Positions 56,916-64,000 of a stretch of DNA of 64,000 nucleotides are shown piece after piece. The number at the start of each line of letters is the position of its first letter. Position 1 is the first letter of the stretch. The notes below the pieces were generated by a model, which ran no database searches, was not told the origin of the DNA, and was given only the letters and a program-made list of their open reading frames with translations. This DNA comes from Polynucleobacter sp. MG-5-Ahmo-C2. GTDB lineage: Bacteria > Pseudomonadota > Gammaproteobacteria > Burkholderiales > Burkholderiaceae. The translations under genes and the position numbers were made by a program. The stretch covers positions 1,240,001-1,304,000 of the forward strand of contig NZ_CP061304.1 of the NCBI RefSeq assembly GCF_018687735.1, given 5' to 3'.

Positions 56916-57479
56916 ATGTCCATTATTAATACCGCAGTACAACCGTTCAAAACTGAAGCTTTTCACAACGGTAAGTTCGTTACCATCACCGACGAAAGCC
57001 TCAAAGGCAAATGGTCTGTGTTGATTTTCATGCCAGCGGCATTTACCTTCAACTGCCCTACTGAAATTGAAGATGCAGCTGAAAACTATGCTGAATTCCA
57101 AAAGATGGGTGCTGAAGTGTATATCGTAACAACCGATACTCATTTCTCACACAAGGTTTGGCACGAGACATCACCAGCTGTAGGAAAAGCAAAATTCCCA
57201 TTGGTAGGTGACCCAACACATACTTTGACAAACGCATTTGGTGTGCATATTCCAGAGGCTGGCTTGGCATTGCGCGGTACCTTCATTATCAATCCAGAAG
57301 GCATCATCAAGACCGCTGAAATTCACTCCAACGAAATCGCTCGTGACGTTAGCGAAACTCTGCGCAAGCTTAAAGCTGCTCAGTACACAGCTGCTCACCC
57401 AGGTGAAGTTTGCCCAGCTAAGTGGAAAGAAGGCGCAGCCACATTGACTCCATCTTTAGACCTCGTAGGCAAGATCTAA
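56916..57479 (+). CDS. ahpC: Alkyl hydroperoxide reductase AhpC (peroxiredoxin)
   Basis: Typical 2-Cys peroxiredoxin of 187 residues reducing H2O2, organic peroxides and peroxynitrite. Peroxidatic Cys in FMPAAFTFNCPTEIED (near residue 48), resolving Cys in HPGEVCPAKW near the C-terminus. The start at 56916 has the ribosome site GAAAGGA directly before it; an upstream in-frame ATG at 56883 adds unlike residues. Followed by ahpF, which re-reduces it, and divergent from oxyR. Confidence 0.97.
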   Translation: MSIINTAVQPFKTEAFHNGKFVTITDESLKGKWSVLIFMPAAFTFNCPTEIEDAAENYAEFQKMGAEVYIVTTDTHFSHKVWHETSPAVGKAKFPLVGDPTHTLTNAFGVHIPEAGLALRGTFIINPEGIIKTAEIHSNEIARDVSETLRKLKAAQYTAAHPGEVCPAKWKEGAATLTPSLDLVGKI

Positions 57480-57497
57480 TAGGAAACTTTTCTTTTA

Positions 57498-57556
57498 CCA
57501 ATCAGACTCTCTTCGGAGAGTCTATTGGAGAGGATTAGATCCTGCCCAATAGACTC
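57498..57556 (+). promoter_or_regulatory. Two mutually exclusive hairpins between ahpC and ahpF
   Basis: Segment 1 CCAAT-C-AGACTC (57498-57509) and segment 3 CCAATAGACTC (57546-57556) are both complementary to segment 2 GAGTCTATTGG (57518-57528). Hairpin A (1+2) has an 8-bp stem AGACTCTC/GAGAGTCT capped by a UUCG loop plus a 5-bp CCAAT/ATTGG extension; hairpin B (2+3) has 11 perfect pairs around a 17-base loop. No T-run follows either. The layout could set relative ahpC and ahpF output through RNA stability or processing. Confidence 0.6.
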
Positions 57557-57582
57557 ACTAAAAAATTTACTAAGGAAACATC

Positions 57583-59160
57583 ATGTTAGATACCAATATC
57601 AAAACTCAACTCAAGGCTTACTTTGAGAAAATGGTTAGCCCGATCGTTTTAACAGCCACATTAGATGCTAGTGAAAGCTCCGCGCAGATGCTCGAGCTCC
57701 TAAATGAAGTGGCCGAACAATCAGACAGCATTACGGTATCAACTGAGGGCCAATCAAAGAACGTTCCCAGCTTTACTGTTGGCAAACCTGGAGAAGCCAC
57801 TCGCATTGCATTCTCTGGCCTGCCAATGGGTCATGAAATGACCTCGTTTATCTTGGCGATTTTGCAATCTAGCGGTTACCCACCAAAAGTAGAGCAAGAC
57901 ATCATCGAGCGGATTCGCGGAATTGAAGGCAAGCTGCATTTTCAGACCTTTATATCTTTGTCATGCCATAACTGCCCCGATGTAGTGCAAGCATTGAACC
58001 TGATGGCTGCTATCAACCCCAATATCGAACATGAAATGATTGATGGCGCCCTCTTCCAGGGCCTGGTAGACCAATACAAAATTATGGCGGTGCCTACCGT
58101 GATTCTGAATGGCGAAGCCTTTGGCCAAGGACGCATGACCGTAGAAGAATTGGTTGCAAAACTCGATACTAATAGCCCGCAAAAGGATGCGGCTAAGCTT
58201 AATGCCAAAGATAACTTTGATATGTTGATTGTTGGTGGCGGGCCTGCTGGCTCAGCTGCTGCAATCTATGCAGCCCGCAAAGGCATCCGCACCGGTATTG
58301 TGGCAGAACGCTTTGGCGGCCAAGTCATGGACACTATGGGTATCGAGAACTTTATTTCTGTTCAAGAAACTCAGGGCCCTAAATTGGTTCAAGCCCTTGA
58401 GCAACACGTCAAAAGCTATGAAGTGGACATCATGAACTTGCAACGCGCCAATGCATTGCGCAAGACAGATGATGGAATCGAAATTGAGTTAGTCAATGGT
58501 GCAGTGCTCAAGAGTAAATCTGTGATTCTGAGTACTGGTGCACGCTGGAGAGAAATGAATGTACCCGGTGAACAGGAGTATCGCAACAAAGGTGTCGCCT
58601 ACTGCCCACATTGTGATGGCCCCTTGTTCAAAGGAAAGCGTGTTGCAGTGATTGGTGGTGGTAACTCGGGTGTTGAGGCAGCCATTGACTTGGCAGGCAT
58701 TGTGAGTCAGGTGACCTTAATTGAGTTTGATAGCAAATTACGGGCCGATGCAGTATTGCAAACTAAACTTAATAGCCTGCCTAATGTCACAATCATCAAG
58801 AGCGCACTCACCAAAGAAGTATTGGGTGATGGCACGAAGGTGAGTAGCTTGCGGTATCAAGACCGCACAGATCATTCTGAGCACACTCTTGAGCTTGAAG
58901 GCATCTTCGTGCAAATTGGTTTATTGCCGAACACCGATTGGCTCAAAGGCACTATCGAGTTATCAAAACATGGTGAAGTGATCGTTGATAACAAAGGCGA
59001 AACCTCAATGCCTGGTGTATTTGCTGCTGGTGACTGCACTACAGTGCCTTACAAGCAAATTATCATCGCCATGGGTGAAGGAGCAAAAGCAGCTTTGGGA
59101 GCATTTGATTACCTGATTCGCTCTTCAGTAGTGGAGCCAGAAAAGGCGTTAGCTGCTTAA
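57583..59160 (+). CDS. ahpF: Alkyl hydroperoxide reductase subunit F
   Basis: NAD(P)H-dependent flavoprotein that reduces AhpC. The 525-residue protein has the two-fold thioredoxin-like N-terminal domain with the redox pair SCHNCPD near residue 128, then a thioredoxin-reductase-like part: FAD site [19 protein letters not shown], the active-site CPHCDGP, the NAD site [17 protein letters not shown], and [16 protein letters not shown]. Ribosome site AAGGAA. A terminator follows. Confidence 0.97.
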   Translation: MLDTNIKTQLKAYFEKMVSPIVLTATLDASESSAQMLELLNEVAEQSDSITVSTEGQSKNVPSFTVGKPGEATRIAFSGLPMGHEMTSFILAILQSSGYPPKVEQDIIERIRGIEGKLHFQTFISLSCHNCPDVVQALNLMAAINPNIEHEMIDGALFQGLVDQYKIMAVPTVILNGEAFGQGRMTVEELVAKLDTNSPQKDAAKLNAKDNFDMLIVGGGPAGSAAAIYAARKGIRTGIVAERFGGQVMDTMGIENFISVQETQGPKLVQALEQHVKSYEVDIMNLQRANALRKTDDGIEIELVNGAVLKSKSVILSTGARWREMNVPGEQEYRNKGVAYCPHCDGPLFKGKRVAVIGGGNSGVEAAIDLAGIVSQVTLIEFDSKLRADAVLQTKLNSLPNVTIIKSALTKEVLGDGTKVSSLRYQDRTDHSEHTLELEGIFVQIGLLPNTDWLKGTIELSKHGEVIVDNKGETSMPGVFAAGDCTTVPYKQIIIAMGEGAKAALGAFDYLIRSSVVEPEKALAA

Positions 59161-59193
59161 TAAATAAAAGCCAAAATTAGACCTTGCAGGAAC

Positions 59194-59226
59194 AAATGCC
59201 ACCCAAGAGGGTGGCATTTTTATTTT
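59194..59226 (+). terminator. Rho-independent terminator after ahpF
   Basis: AAATGCCACCC-AAGA-GGGTGGCATTT is an 11-bp perfect stem with a 4-base loop, followed by TTATTTTT. It closes the ahpC-ahpF transcript. Confidence 0.93.
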
Positions 59227-59263
59227 TATTAAATCAAAAGATTGATAAACAAGGATTTGCTCT

Positions 59264-59752
59264 CTAATTGAGTTTGTGAGGCTTTCCAAAGCGCGGCTCA
59301 TTGGGATAGACCGGAGTGGTGGAGACGGGACCCATACCAATAATTTGGATTTCTGTTGCACCCTTCATTGCACCATCAAAATGCACTACCCCAGCAGGAT
59401 GAAACATCATGCTTCCCGCAGGTAATCCAACCGTTGTCGCCGGGTCCCAACTTGCATCGGTTCCCGCATACCAGGTGCCCTTAATTACTGTTACAAAACG
59501 ATCTTGAGAGTGTGAATGGGGGGAACTCATAATTCCTTCAGGAAATATATTTCTGACAACATACATTCCAGGCTTAGTGGGGTCGCCATATAGAACTGCT
59601 GTTTTAACCCCAGCAGGAGCATCACCCCACACCACTTGATCAGGCTTCACGCTGACAAATGGACTTGCTGCTGCCTGAGCATGTACTTGAGAAGTAAATA
59701 CAACGCAGGATGCAATTACCAATACTATTTTGGAAATAACGCTAATTTTCAT
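59264..59752 (-). CDS. Secreted cupin domain protein
   Basis: A 162-residue protein with a signal peptide (KISVISKIVLVIASCVVFTSQVHA, cut near residue 25) and a single cupin fold: YVVRNIFPEGIMSSPHSHSQDRFVTVIKG gives the first cupin motif (two His and later Glu-like position), and MMFHPAGVVHFDG the second. Probably a metal-binding periplasmic protein; function unknown. The ATG at 59752 has a GGAG ribosome site, and an earlier in-frame ATG would break the signal peptide. A TGTATACA site lies just upstream. Confidence 0.85.
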   Translation of the reverse strand: MKISVISKIVLVIASCVVFTSQVHAQAAASPFVSVKPDQVVWGDAPAGVKTAVLYGDPTKPGMYVVRNIFPEGIMSSPHSHSQDRFVTVIKGTWYAGTDASWDPATTVGLPAGSMMFHPAGVVHFDGAMKGATEIQIIGMGPVSTTPVYPNEPRFGKPHKLN

Positions 59753-59780
59753 ATGGGTCTCCGGGTATGATTTTTGTATT

Positions 59781-59788
59781 TGTATACA
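59781..59788. promoter_or_regulatory. Possible third TGTATACA site, before the cupin gene
   Basis: TTTGTATACAGC lies 29 bases before the cupin start. It has the 8-bp core of the two GntR operators at 47.6-47.7 kb but not the outer symmetry. An 8-bp match is expected about once by chance in a window this size, so only the placement supports it. Confidence 0.25.
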
Positions 59789-59944
59789 GCAAAGAAAATC
59801 TAACATGCTAGTGTGTAAAGCTCCCTAAGGGATAACCCCTGATATTCACTCCCCACTCTTTAAACGGTAATGGCGATGCTTGCTTTTATGCTTGGTATCA
59901 TCATTAGAATAGATGTAATTTTGATACAGCAGGAGACTAGATAA

Positions 59945-60562
59945 ATGAATAATCAAACAGACACCATCGCACCCCTAAGAGATTTTGTGATTGGTATGAC
60001 CCATTTAGTCTCTCAAGAATCTACTGAATCAAACTTGATTTCTAAGGGCTCTGATTTACTGGAAACCCTGATTCAGACAGACTCTTGGCTCCCGGAATTC
60101 TGTACCGTTCCCCACCCCGAGTTCTACCAACAGTTTTTACTTCATGCAGATCCATTAGGAAGATTTTCAGTGGTCAGCTTTGTATGGGGCCCCGGCCAAA
60201 AGACACCAATCCACGATCATTGCATCTGGGGCCTGATTGGCATGCTCAGAGGAATGGAAAAAGGGCAACGCTATAAGAAATTAGCATCCGGCGAATTAGT
60301 GATGGATGGACCGGAAACCGTTCTACGCCAAGGTTATATCGAAGCAGTTAGTCCGACTATTGGTGATATTCATGTGGTTAGTAATGCTATTCCAGACAAA
60401 ACCTCCATCAGCATTCATGTGTATGGCGCCAATATTGGCGCAGTCAAGCGTCATACCTATGATCCGACCACCGGCAGCCCAAAAAACTTTGTTTCTGGAT
60501 ATTCTTCCAAGCAAATCCCAAATCTCTGGGACCGCTCAGCTGAAATTAGGGCGAGCCTTTAA
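59945..60562 (+). CDS. Cysteine dioxygenase family thiol dioxygenase, Gln type
   Basis: A 205-residue cupin iron enzyme that oxidises a thiol to a sulfinate. The first cupin motif is FSVVSFVWGPGQKTPIHDHCIWG with two iron-binding His; the third is in GDIHVVSN. Where mammalian cysteine dioxygenase has the substrate-binding Arg60 (YTRN), this protein has YQQF, placing Gln there. That is the pattern of bacterial 3-mercaptopropionate dioxygenases, so this substrate is as likely as cysteine. The crosslinking Cys is also replaced by Gly. Ends overlapping the DUF2256 stop. Confidence 0.86.
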   Translation: MNNQTDTIAPLRDFVIGMTHLVSQESTESNLISKGSDLLETLIQTDSWLPEFCTVPHPEFYQQFLLHADPLGRFSVVSFVWGPGQKTPIHDHCIWGLIGMLRGMEKGQRYKKLASGELVMDGPETVLRQGYIEAVSPTIGDIHVVSNAIPDKTSISIHVYGANIGAVKRHTYDPTTGSPKNFVSGYSSKQIPNLWDRSAEIRASL

Positions 60563-60711
60563 TCTAATTTCTTTCCCTTACAGGCATTCGAGCAATACTT
60601 TACTGATTCCCAGTTCTTAGCCCAGGATTTTCTCCAAGTCATCTCTTTCTTGCAAACCACACAGAGTTTGCTAGGCAAGAAGCTTTTATTTCCTTTGAAA
60701 GATGAATTCAC
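60559..60711 (-). CDS. DUF2256 small zinc-ribbon protein
   Basis: A 50-residue gene. The minus strand reads NSSFKGNKSFLPSKLC, then VVCKKEMTWRKSWAKNWESV and KYCSNACKGKKLD. This matches DUF2256: the LPSK-CxxC start, TWRKxW core and YCSxxC end, with four cysteines for one zinc. Start is GTG at 60711, ten bases after the photolyase stop, with TAAGG as ribosome site. Function unknown; the family is often found beside cryptochrome/photolyase genes, as here. Its stop overlaps that of the dioxygenase gene from the other strand. Confidence 0.85.
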   Translation of the reverse strand: MNSSFKGNKSFLPSKLCVVCKKEMTWRKSWAKNWESVKYCSNACKGKKLD

Positions 60712-60720
60712 AGTGGGGCC

Positions 60721-62256
60721 TTAGAGAGCGTCAAGATTGCTCAGAATCTTTTGAGCATGAACAGTAATTGCTTTTTGATCATCATCACTAATTCTTTTTA
60801 AGTTTGCCGTCATTAATCTAGTTCGTGGGCTAGCTTCAAACTGATCACGATGCTTGATTAAGAAATTCCAATACAGCGTAGTGACTGGACAAGCATTTTC
60901 TCCAAAACGCACGTCTGGCTTGTACCTGCAGCCATTGCAATAGTTACTCATCCGCTTGATATAGGCACCGCTGGCAATATAAGGCTTACTGGTAAATCTT
61001 CCACCATTAGCAAACAATGCCATACCTGCAGTATTGGGTAGCTCAACCCACTCAATCGCATCTACATAGATAGCCAGATACCAATCACATACCACTGTTG
61101 GAAGTACTTCTGCCAACAAGGCAAAGTTTCCAGTAACCATTAAACGTTGGATATGATGCGCATAACCGTATTGAAGCGTTTGTCCAATCGCATCTTTCAT
61201 GCACGCCATATCAGTTGCGCCTGTCCAGTACCAGCTCGGTAATGGATTGGCATGCTGGTAATAGTTATCCTGCGCCATCTGAGGCATATCTAAGTAATAC
61301 ATGCCACGTACAAACTCTCTCCAGCCCAGTATTTGCCGTATAAAGCCCTCTACCGTTGATAGATCTAGAGAGTATTTTTTCCATGCAATGAGAACCGCAT
61401 TTACCACCTCTCTAGGATTGAGTAATTTGAGGTTCATGGAGCTTGATAGGATGGAGTGCCAACCAAAAGGAGTATCAGTCCACATAGCATCTTGATACAC
61501 GCCAAAGTTTCTCAGTCGATACTCAACAAAATATTCCAGCGCCCTTAGCGCCTGCTCTCTTGTGACTGGCCAATCAAACGCATCCAAGGATCCCGGGTGA
61601 TCCGAATAAGCTTTGCGAACATAATCCATTACTTCCGCCGTAATATCATCATGCGGAAAAGAAAGAGGCTTATCAATAATGCCGGGACCTTTCTTGGGAT
61701 AGGACTTGCGATTGTCTTGATCAAAATTCCACTGCCCACCCTCTGGATTGCCATCAGCATCCACTAAGATTTGATGAGTCTTGCGCATCAACCGGTAAAA
61801 ATACTCCAACCTGAGCTCTTTTTTATTTGCCACCCATTCGATAAACTCTTGATGAGTGCAGTAAAAATGGTTGTCCTCACGCATATCCAGCTGTAGGTCA
61901 AGTTCATGAGCCAGCATCTCGAGGGCAATTTTGAGTCGATACTCACCAGGCTCTACACAAACAAGGTGCTTAATACCTTTCTTTTGGATGTACTCTTTTA
62001 AGTTATCTGTAATGGATAGTCTGGATTCTTTGATATAAACGAGCGGATACTTTAGATCTGTAAGCGCCTGAGCAAAGTGGCGCATAGCGGATAGGAAGAG
62101 TGCTACTTTGGCTTTATGAGACCAAACATATTGACCCTCATGAGTCGACTCAAACATGATGATTTCATCGGTCTCAAAATTAAAACCCTGAAGTGCTGCG
62201 CCCTGTAGATCTAATTGATCTCCCAGAATCAATACCAAGCTCTTTGATTGACTCAT
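60721..62256 (-). CDS. FeS-type bacterial cryptochrome/photolyase (PhrB-like)
   Basis: A 511-residue deoxyribodipyrimidine photolyase-related protein. The N-terminal antenna domain begins SLVLILGDQLDL, and the FAD domain contains LGWREFVRGMYY, AHHIQRLMVTGNFALL, YVDAIEWVELPNTAGMALFANGG and four cysteines (ACMKDAIGQ; YCNGCRYKPDVRFGENACP) that hold a 4Fe-4S cluster in Agrobacterium PhrB, a (6-4) photolyase. Predicted role is light-driven repair of UV photoproducts. ATGA overlap with the upstream DUF2805 gene. Confidence 0.94.
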   Translation of the reverse strand: MSQSKSLVLILGDQLDLQGAALQGFNFETDEIIMFESTHEGQYVWSHKAKVALFLSAMRHFAQALTDLKYPLVYIKESRLSITDNLKEYIQKKGIKHLVCVEPGEYRLKIALEMLAHELDLQLDMREDNHFYCTHQEFIEWVANKKELRLEYFYRLMRKTHQILVDADGNPEGGQWNFDQDNRKSYPKKGPGIIDKPLSFPHDDITAEVMDYVRKAYSDHPGSLDAFDWPVTREQALRALEYFVEYRLRNFGVYQDAMWTDTPFGWHSILSSSMNLKLLNPREVVNAVLIAWKKYSLDLSTVEGFIRQILGWREFVRGMYYLDMPQMAQDNYYQHANPLPSWYWTGATDMACMKDAIGQTLQYGYAHHIQRLMVTGNFALLAEVLPTVVCDWYLAIYVDAIEWVELPNTAGMALFANGGRFTSKPYIASGAYIKRMSNYCNGCRYKPDVRFGENACPVTTLYWNFLIKHRDQFEASPRTRLMTANLKRISDDDQKAITVHAQKILSNLDAL

Positions 62257-62525
62257 TTGTGTTTGTACTGGGTTGGGCAGTGTGCACGAGTAACCAACTT
62301 GCTACGTAGGGCTACATGCTTGGTTACCCTACCCGTAACCCGCTTGCGCCATAAATTAAATGAAGAGCGCTTTAGCTGACTACGCATTAACTCAATGACT
62401 TCGGATTCAGATAGTCCAAATTGGCTCTCAATGGCATCAAATGGAGTTCGATCCTCCCAAGCCATCTCAATTAAGAGGGAAAAATCAGCTTCTGTCAGGG
62501 TATTTTTGGAAATCTTTGGCACCAT
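62253..62525 (-). CDS. TIGR03643/DUF2805 family protein
   Basis: A 90-residue protein with LTEADFSLLIEMAWEDRTPFDAIESQFGLSESEVIELMRSQLKRSSFNLWRKRVTGR, the whole-family core of DUF2805. The middle looks like a helix-turn-helix (FDAIESQFGLSESEVIELMR) and the end is basic, so nucleic-acid binding is plausible. Function is not known. It is first gene of a three-gene unit with the photolyase (ATGA overlap) and DUF2256. Confidence 0.87.
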   Translation of the reverse strand: MVPKISKNTLTEADFSLLIEMAWEDRTPFDAIESQFGLSESEVIELMRSQLKRSSFNLWRKRVTGRVTKHVALRSKLVTRAHCPTQYKHK

Positions 62526-62597
62526 GCAAGTGTAAGACTTATTTACTAAACTAGGTGGGCCCCAATTTATTGAAATTCATTTTGATGATTAGATCCC

Positions 62598-62942
62598 ATG
62601 CTTGGTAAAGTGCGCCAAAAATTGATCTTACTTAAACCTCGCCATCTCAAAGGACAGGAGGGGCTGGTTTGCCCAATTTGCGAGAGGCTCATTCCGGACT
62701 CACAGAAAGATGCTCACCACTTAGTTCCAAAATCGAAAGGCGGGAAGATTACCGAATATCTACATCGGATTTGTCATAAACAGATACATGCTCTTTTTAC
62801 AGAATCTGAATTAGCGCAACAATTTAATACCGCTGAAACGCTAAAAAATCATCCAGAGATGGGCAAGTTTATTACTTGGGTAAAGTCTAAGCCTGATCAG
62901 TTTTACGAAAGAACCCGCAAAAGCGCACGAATCAAAAGCTAA
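62598..62942 (+). CDS. HNH nuclease-like protein
   Basis: A 114-residue protein with CPICERLIP, then DAHHLVPKSKGGKITEYLHRICHKQIHALF: a zinc-cysteine and DAHH..N/H-type ββα-metal HNH motif. The third position in the motif is HRICHKQIH, so both zinc cysteine pairs and the catalytic His are present. No other domain. It starts 72 bases from the DUF2805 gene on the opposite strand. It may be a stand-alone DNA nuclease tied to repair, or a house-keeping protein of unknown role. Confidence 0.8.
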   Translation: MLGKVRQKLILLKPRHLKGQEGLVCPICERLIPDSQKDAHHLVPKSKGGKITEYLHRICHKQIHALFTESELAQQFNTAETLKNHPEMGKFITWVKSKPDQFYERTRKSARIKS

Positions 62943-63032
62943 GGACTAAATTCCACTCTAAATTATCACACCAACTACTAGATATAAATGGCTGCGAATG
63001 CCAAAGTTTTCACAAAAACTACACATATTCAT

Positions 63033-64000
63033 TTATTTATTGGTGACCACTAGATATGCAATGGCTATAAATGGCATAAAAATTCTAATGGCCTCACTTC
63101 CATCTGATCCCATTGCAGAAAAAAATATTCCCATTGCAAAGAATAGCAATGGGATAAAATAAAATTTATTTCTCTTAAAATTTAAAAAAATAATCAAATA
63201 AGTAAAAAAAAGAGAGAGGTAGCAGACTACAGTGACAACCCTCAATTCCTTAGACATACTTTTCTCAAAGCCAATATATGTCCCAGTCCAAAATAGACGA
63301 GGAAAAATAAAGACGGTAAATAATCTCTTTGGGCTAAATATATTTAGCAAGACTTCTGGCTTATTTTTATAAAGCTCTAAAGCCTTATTTTTGTTCACTT
63401 TGGAACAGTTAACCATTTCTTTTGAATCATAATTCTGTCTACCTAAAATAACCTTACAATCTAAAAATTGATTTGGATTTTCACCAGAGCTTGCAAGTCC
63501 TTCAGCTAAATTTGTACCTCCATAGGTTGATAAAGTAAAGGTATCAAATTTATGAAGTTGATAAAGATGAAGTGGCACCATAAATAGAATTGTGATGATG
63601 CATGCGGGAATTATTCGTCGTCCAATCTTACAAAAAAAACAGCTGTAAATCACTAATGCAAAATACATGCCAAAAGGTCGACTCATGTACATTAAGGTCA
63701 CCCAAAAACCTAATTTCAATATTTGTACTGATGATATTTTTTTATCGCAATCAATTAAATACATTGTGCATATGAGCAAAGATACAGCAAAAGTCATATC
63801 GTAGAGTGGGCCATTCATAGCTGCGTAATAGATGATTATCAATAATCCAGGCAGAACCAGCAATAGCCTTTCAAGAGTCTGATTTTGTGCGGCTCGATTG
63901 CAGATTAAATAAATTAACCATCCGGAGAGAAGGCCATAAGGAAGGTGATTTGAAAAATACAGAGACCCAAAGTTTACGAATTCAAATTTATCAACGTAAG
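63033..64000 (-). CDS. AT-rich integral membrane protein, cut by window end
   Basis: The frame is open from its stop at 63033 to the right edge, at least 322 residues. It has many hydrophobic helices (LLLVLPGLLIIIYYAAM, MTFAVSLLICTMYLI, MYFALVIYSCFFC, IIPACIITILFMVPLHLY, FYFIPLLFFAMGIFF) and a soluble loop with three cysteines in the middle. SRPFGMY between helices recalls GT-C-type membrane glycosyltransferases or polysaccharide proteins, but no family can be named. Base use is far more AT-rich than its neighbours (for example 13 G or C in 63121-63180), which suggests transfer; it may open a surface-polysaccharide island. Confidence 0.7.
   Translation of the reverse strand, partial: YVDKFEFVNFGSLYFSNHLPYGLLSGWLIYLICNRAAQNQTLERLLLVLPGLLIIIYYAAMNGPLYDMTFAVSLLICTMYLIDCDKKISSVQILKLGFWVTLMYMSRPFGMYFALVIYSCFFCKIGRRIIPACIITILFMVPLHLYQLHKFDTFTLSTYGGTNLAEGLASSGENPNQFLDCKVILGRQNYDSKEMVNCSKVNKNKALELYKNKPEVLLNIFSPKRLFTVFIFPRLFWTGTYIGFEKSMSKELRVVTVVCYLSLFFTYLIIFLNFKRNKFYFIPLLFFAMGIFFSAMGSDGSEAIRIFMPFIAIAYLVVTNK

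Overview
The window looks like a chromosomal segment of a freshwater betaproteobacterium of the Burkholderiaceae, most likely Polynucleobacter or a close relative. This rests on recognisable protein families and gene order (DUF3460-scpA-panC, zapA followed by 6S RNA, oxyR/ahpCF, lptFG opposite pepA), moderate GC, short intergenic gaps and many ATGA-type gene overlaps. No database search was possible. I see no rRNA, CRISPR array, insertion sequence or phage; the only clearly foreign-looking stretch is the AT-rich right edge after about 62.95 kb.

Layout. 1-5.95 kb: KirBac-type channel (cut by the window), dcd, fdhD, metG, DUF3460-scpA-panC. 5.98-12.7 kb: an oxalate catabolism cluster on the minus strand: a Crp/Fnr-type regulator, oxalyl-CoA decarboxylase, two formyl-CoA transferases, a PAS-only protein and a formyl-THF hydrolase-like protein. 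12.7-15.3 kb: a cobalamin riboswitch and a BtuB-type receptor; the 431-base stretch between the regulator gene and btuB is the only gene-free stretch over 300 bases and is filled mainly by this leader. 15.3-17 kb: ZapB-like protein, ZapA, 6S RNA, TSUP exporter. 17-22 kb: malonate use (matB, Bug binding protein, malonyl-CoA decarboxylase, LysR regulator). 22-36 kb: housekeeping (lgt, holC, pepA, lptFG, cysB-like, tRNA-Leu, yebC, purD, hemF, nadD, rsfS, rlmH, maf, rng). 35-39.8 kb: msbA and three lipopolysaccharide-core glycosyltransferases. 39.8-46 kb: dnaE, gluQ, DEAD-box helicase, GlcG-like protein. 46-51.5 kb: a GntR-controlled glyoxylate/2-hydroxyacid module. 51.5-55.9 kb: azlCD, queG, tsaE, amiC, tRNA-Lys. 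55.9-59.2 kb: oxyR with ahpC-ahpF. 59.2-62.9 kb: cupin, thiol dioxygenase, and a photolyase module (DUF2805/TIGR03643, FeS-type photolyase, DUF2256, with an HNH protein opposite). 63-64 kb: AT-rich membrane protein running off the window.

How the genes work together. Oxalate is activated by formyl-CoA:oxalate CoA-transferase, decarboxylated to formyl-CoA, and its one-carbon unit leaves as formate or possibly through folate; the fdhD gene nearby fits formate oxidation. The malonate genes and the glyoxylate/hydroxyacid genes give the same picture of a bacterium living on small organic acids, such as photoproducts of humic matter, beside a photolyase and peroxide defence.

The most interesting items are regulatory: an FNR-box-like palindrome centred exactly at -41.5 of a good -10 element before oxc; two mutually exclusive hairpins between ahpC and ahpF; paired TGTATACA palindromes around a divergent GntR gene; an apparent overlap of 6S RNA with the end of zapA; and the compact photolyase/DUF2805/DUF2256/HNH neighbourhood. 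All functions here are inferred from reading the sequence.
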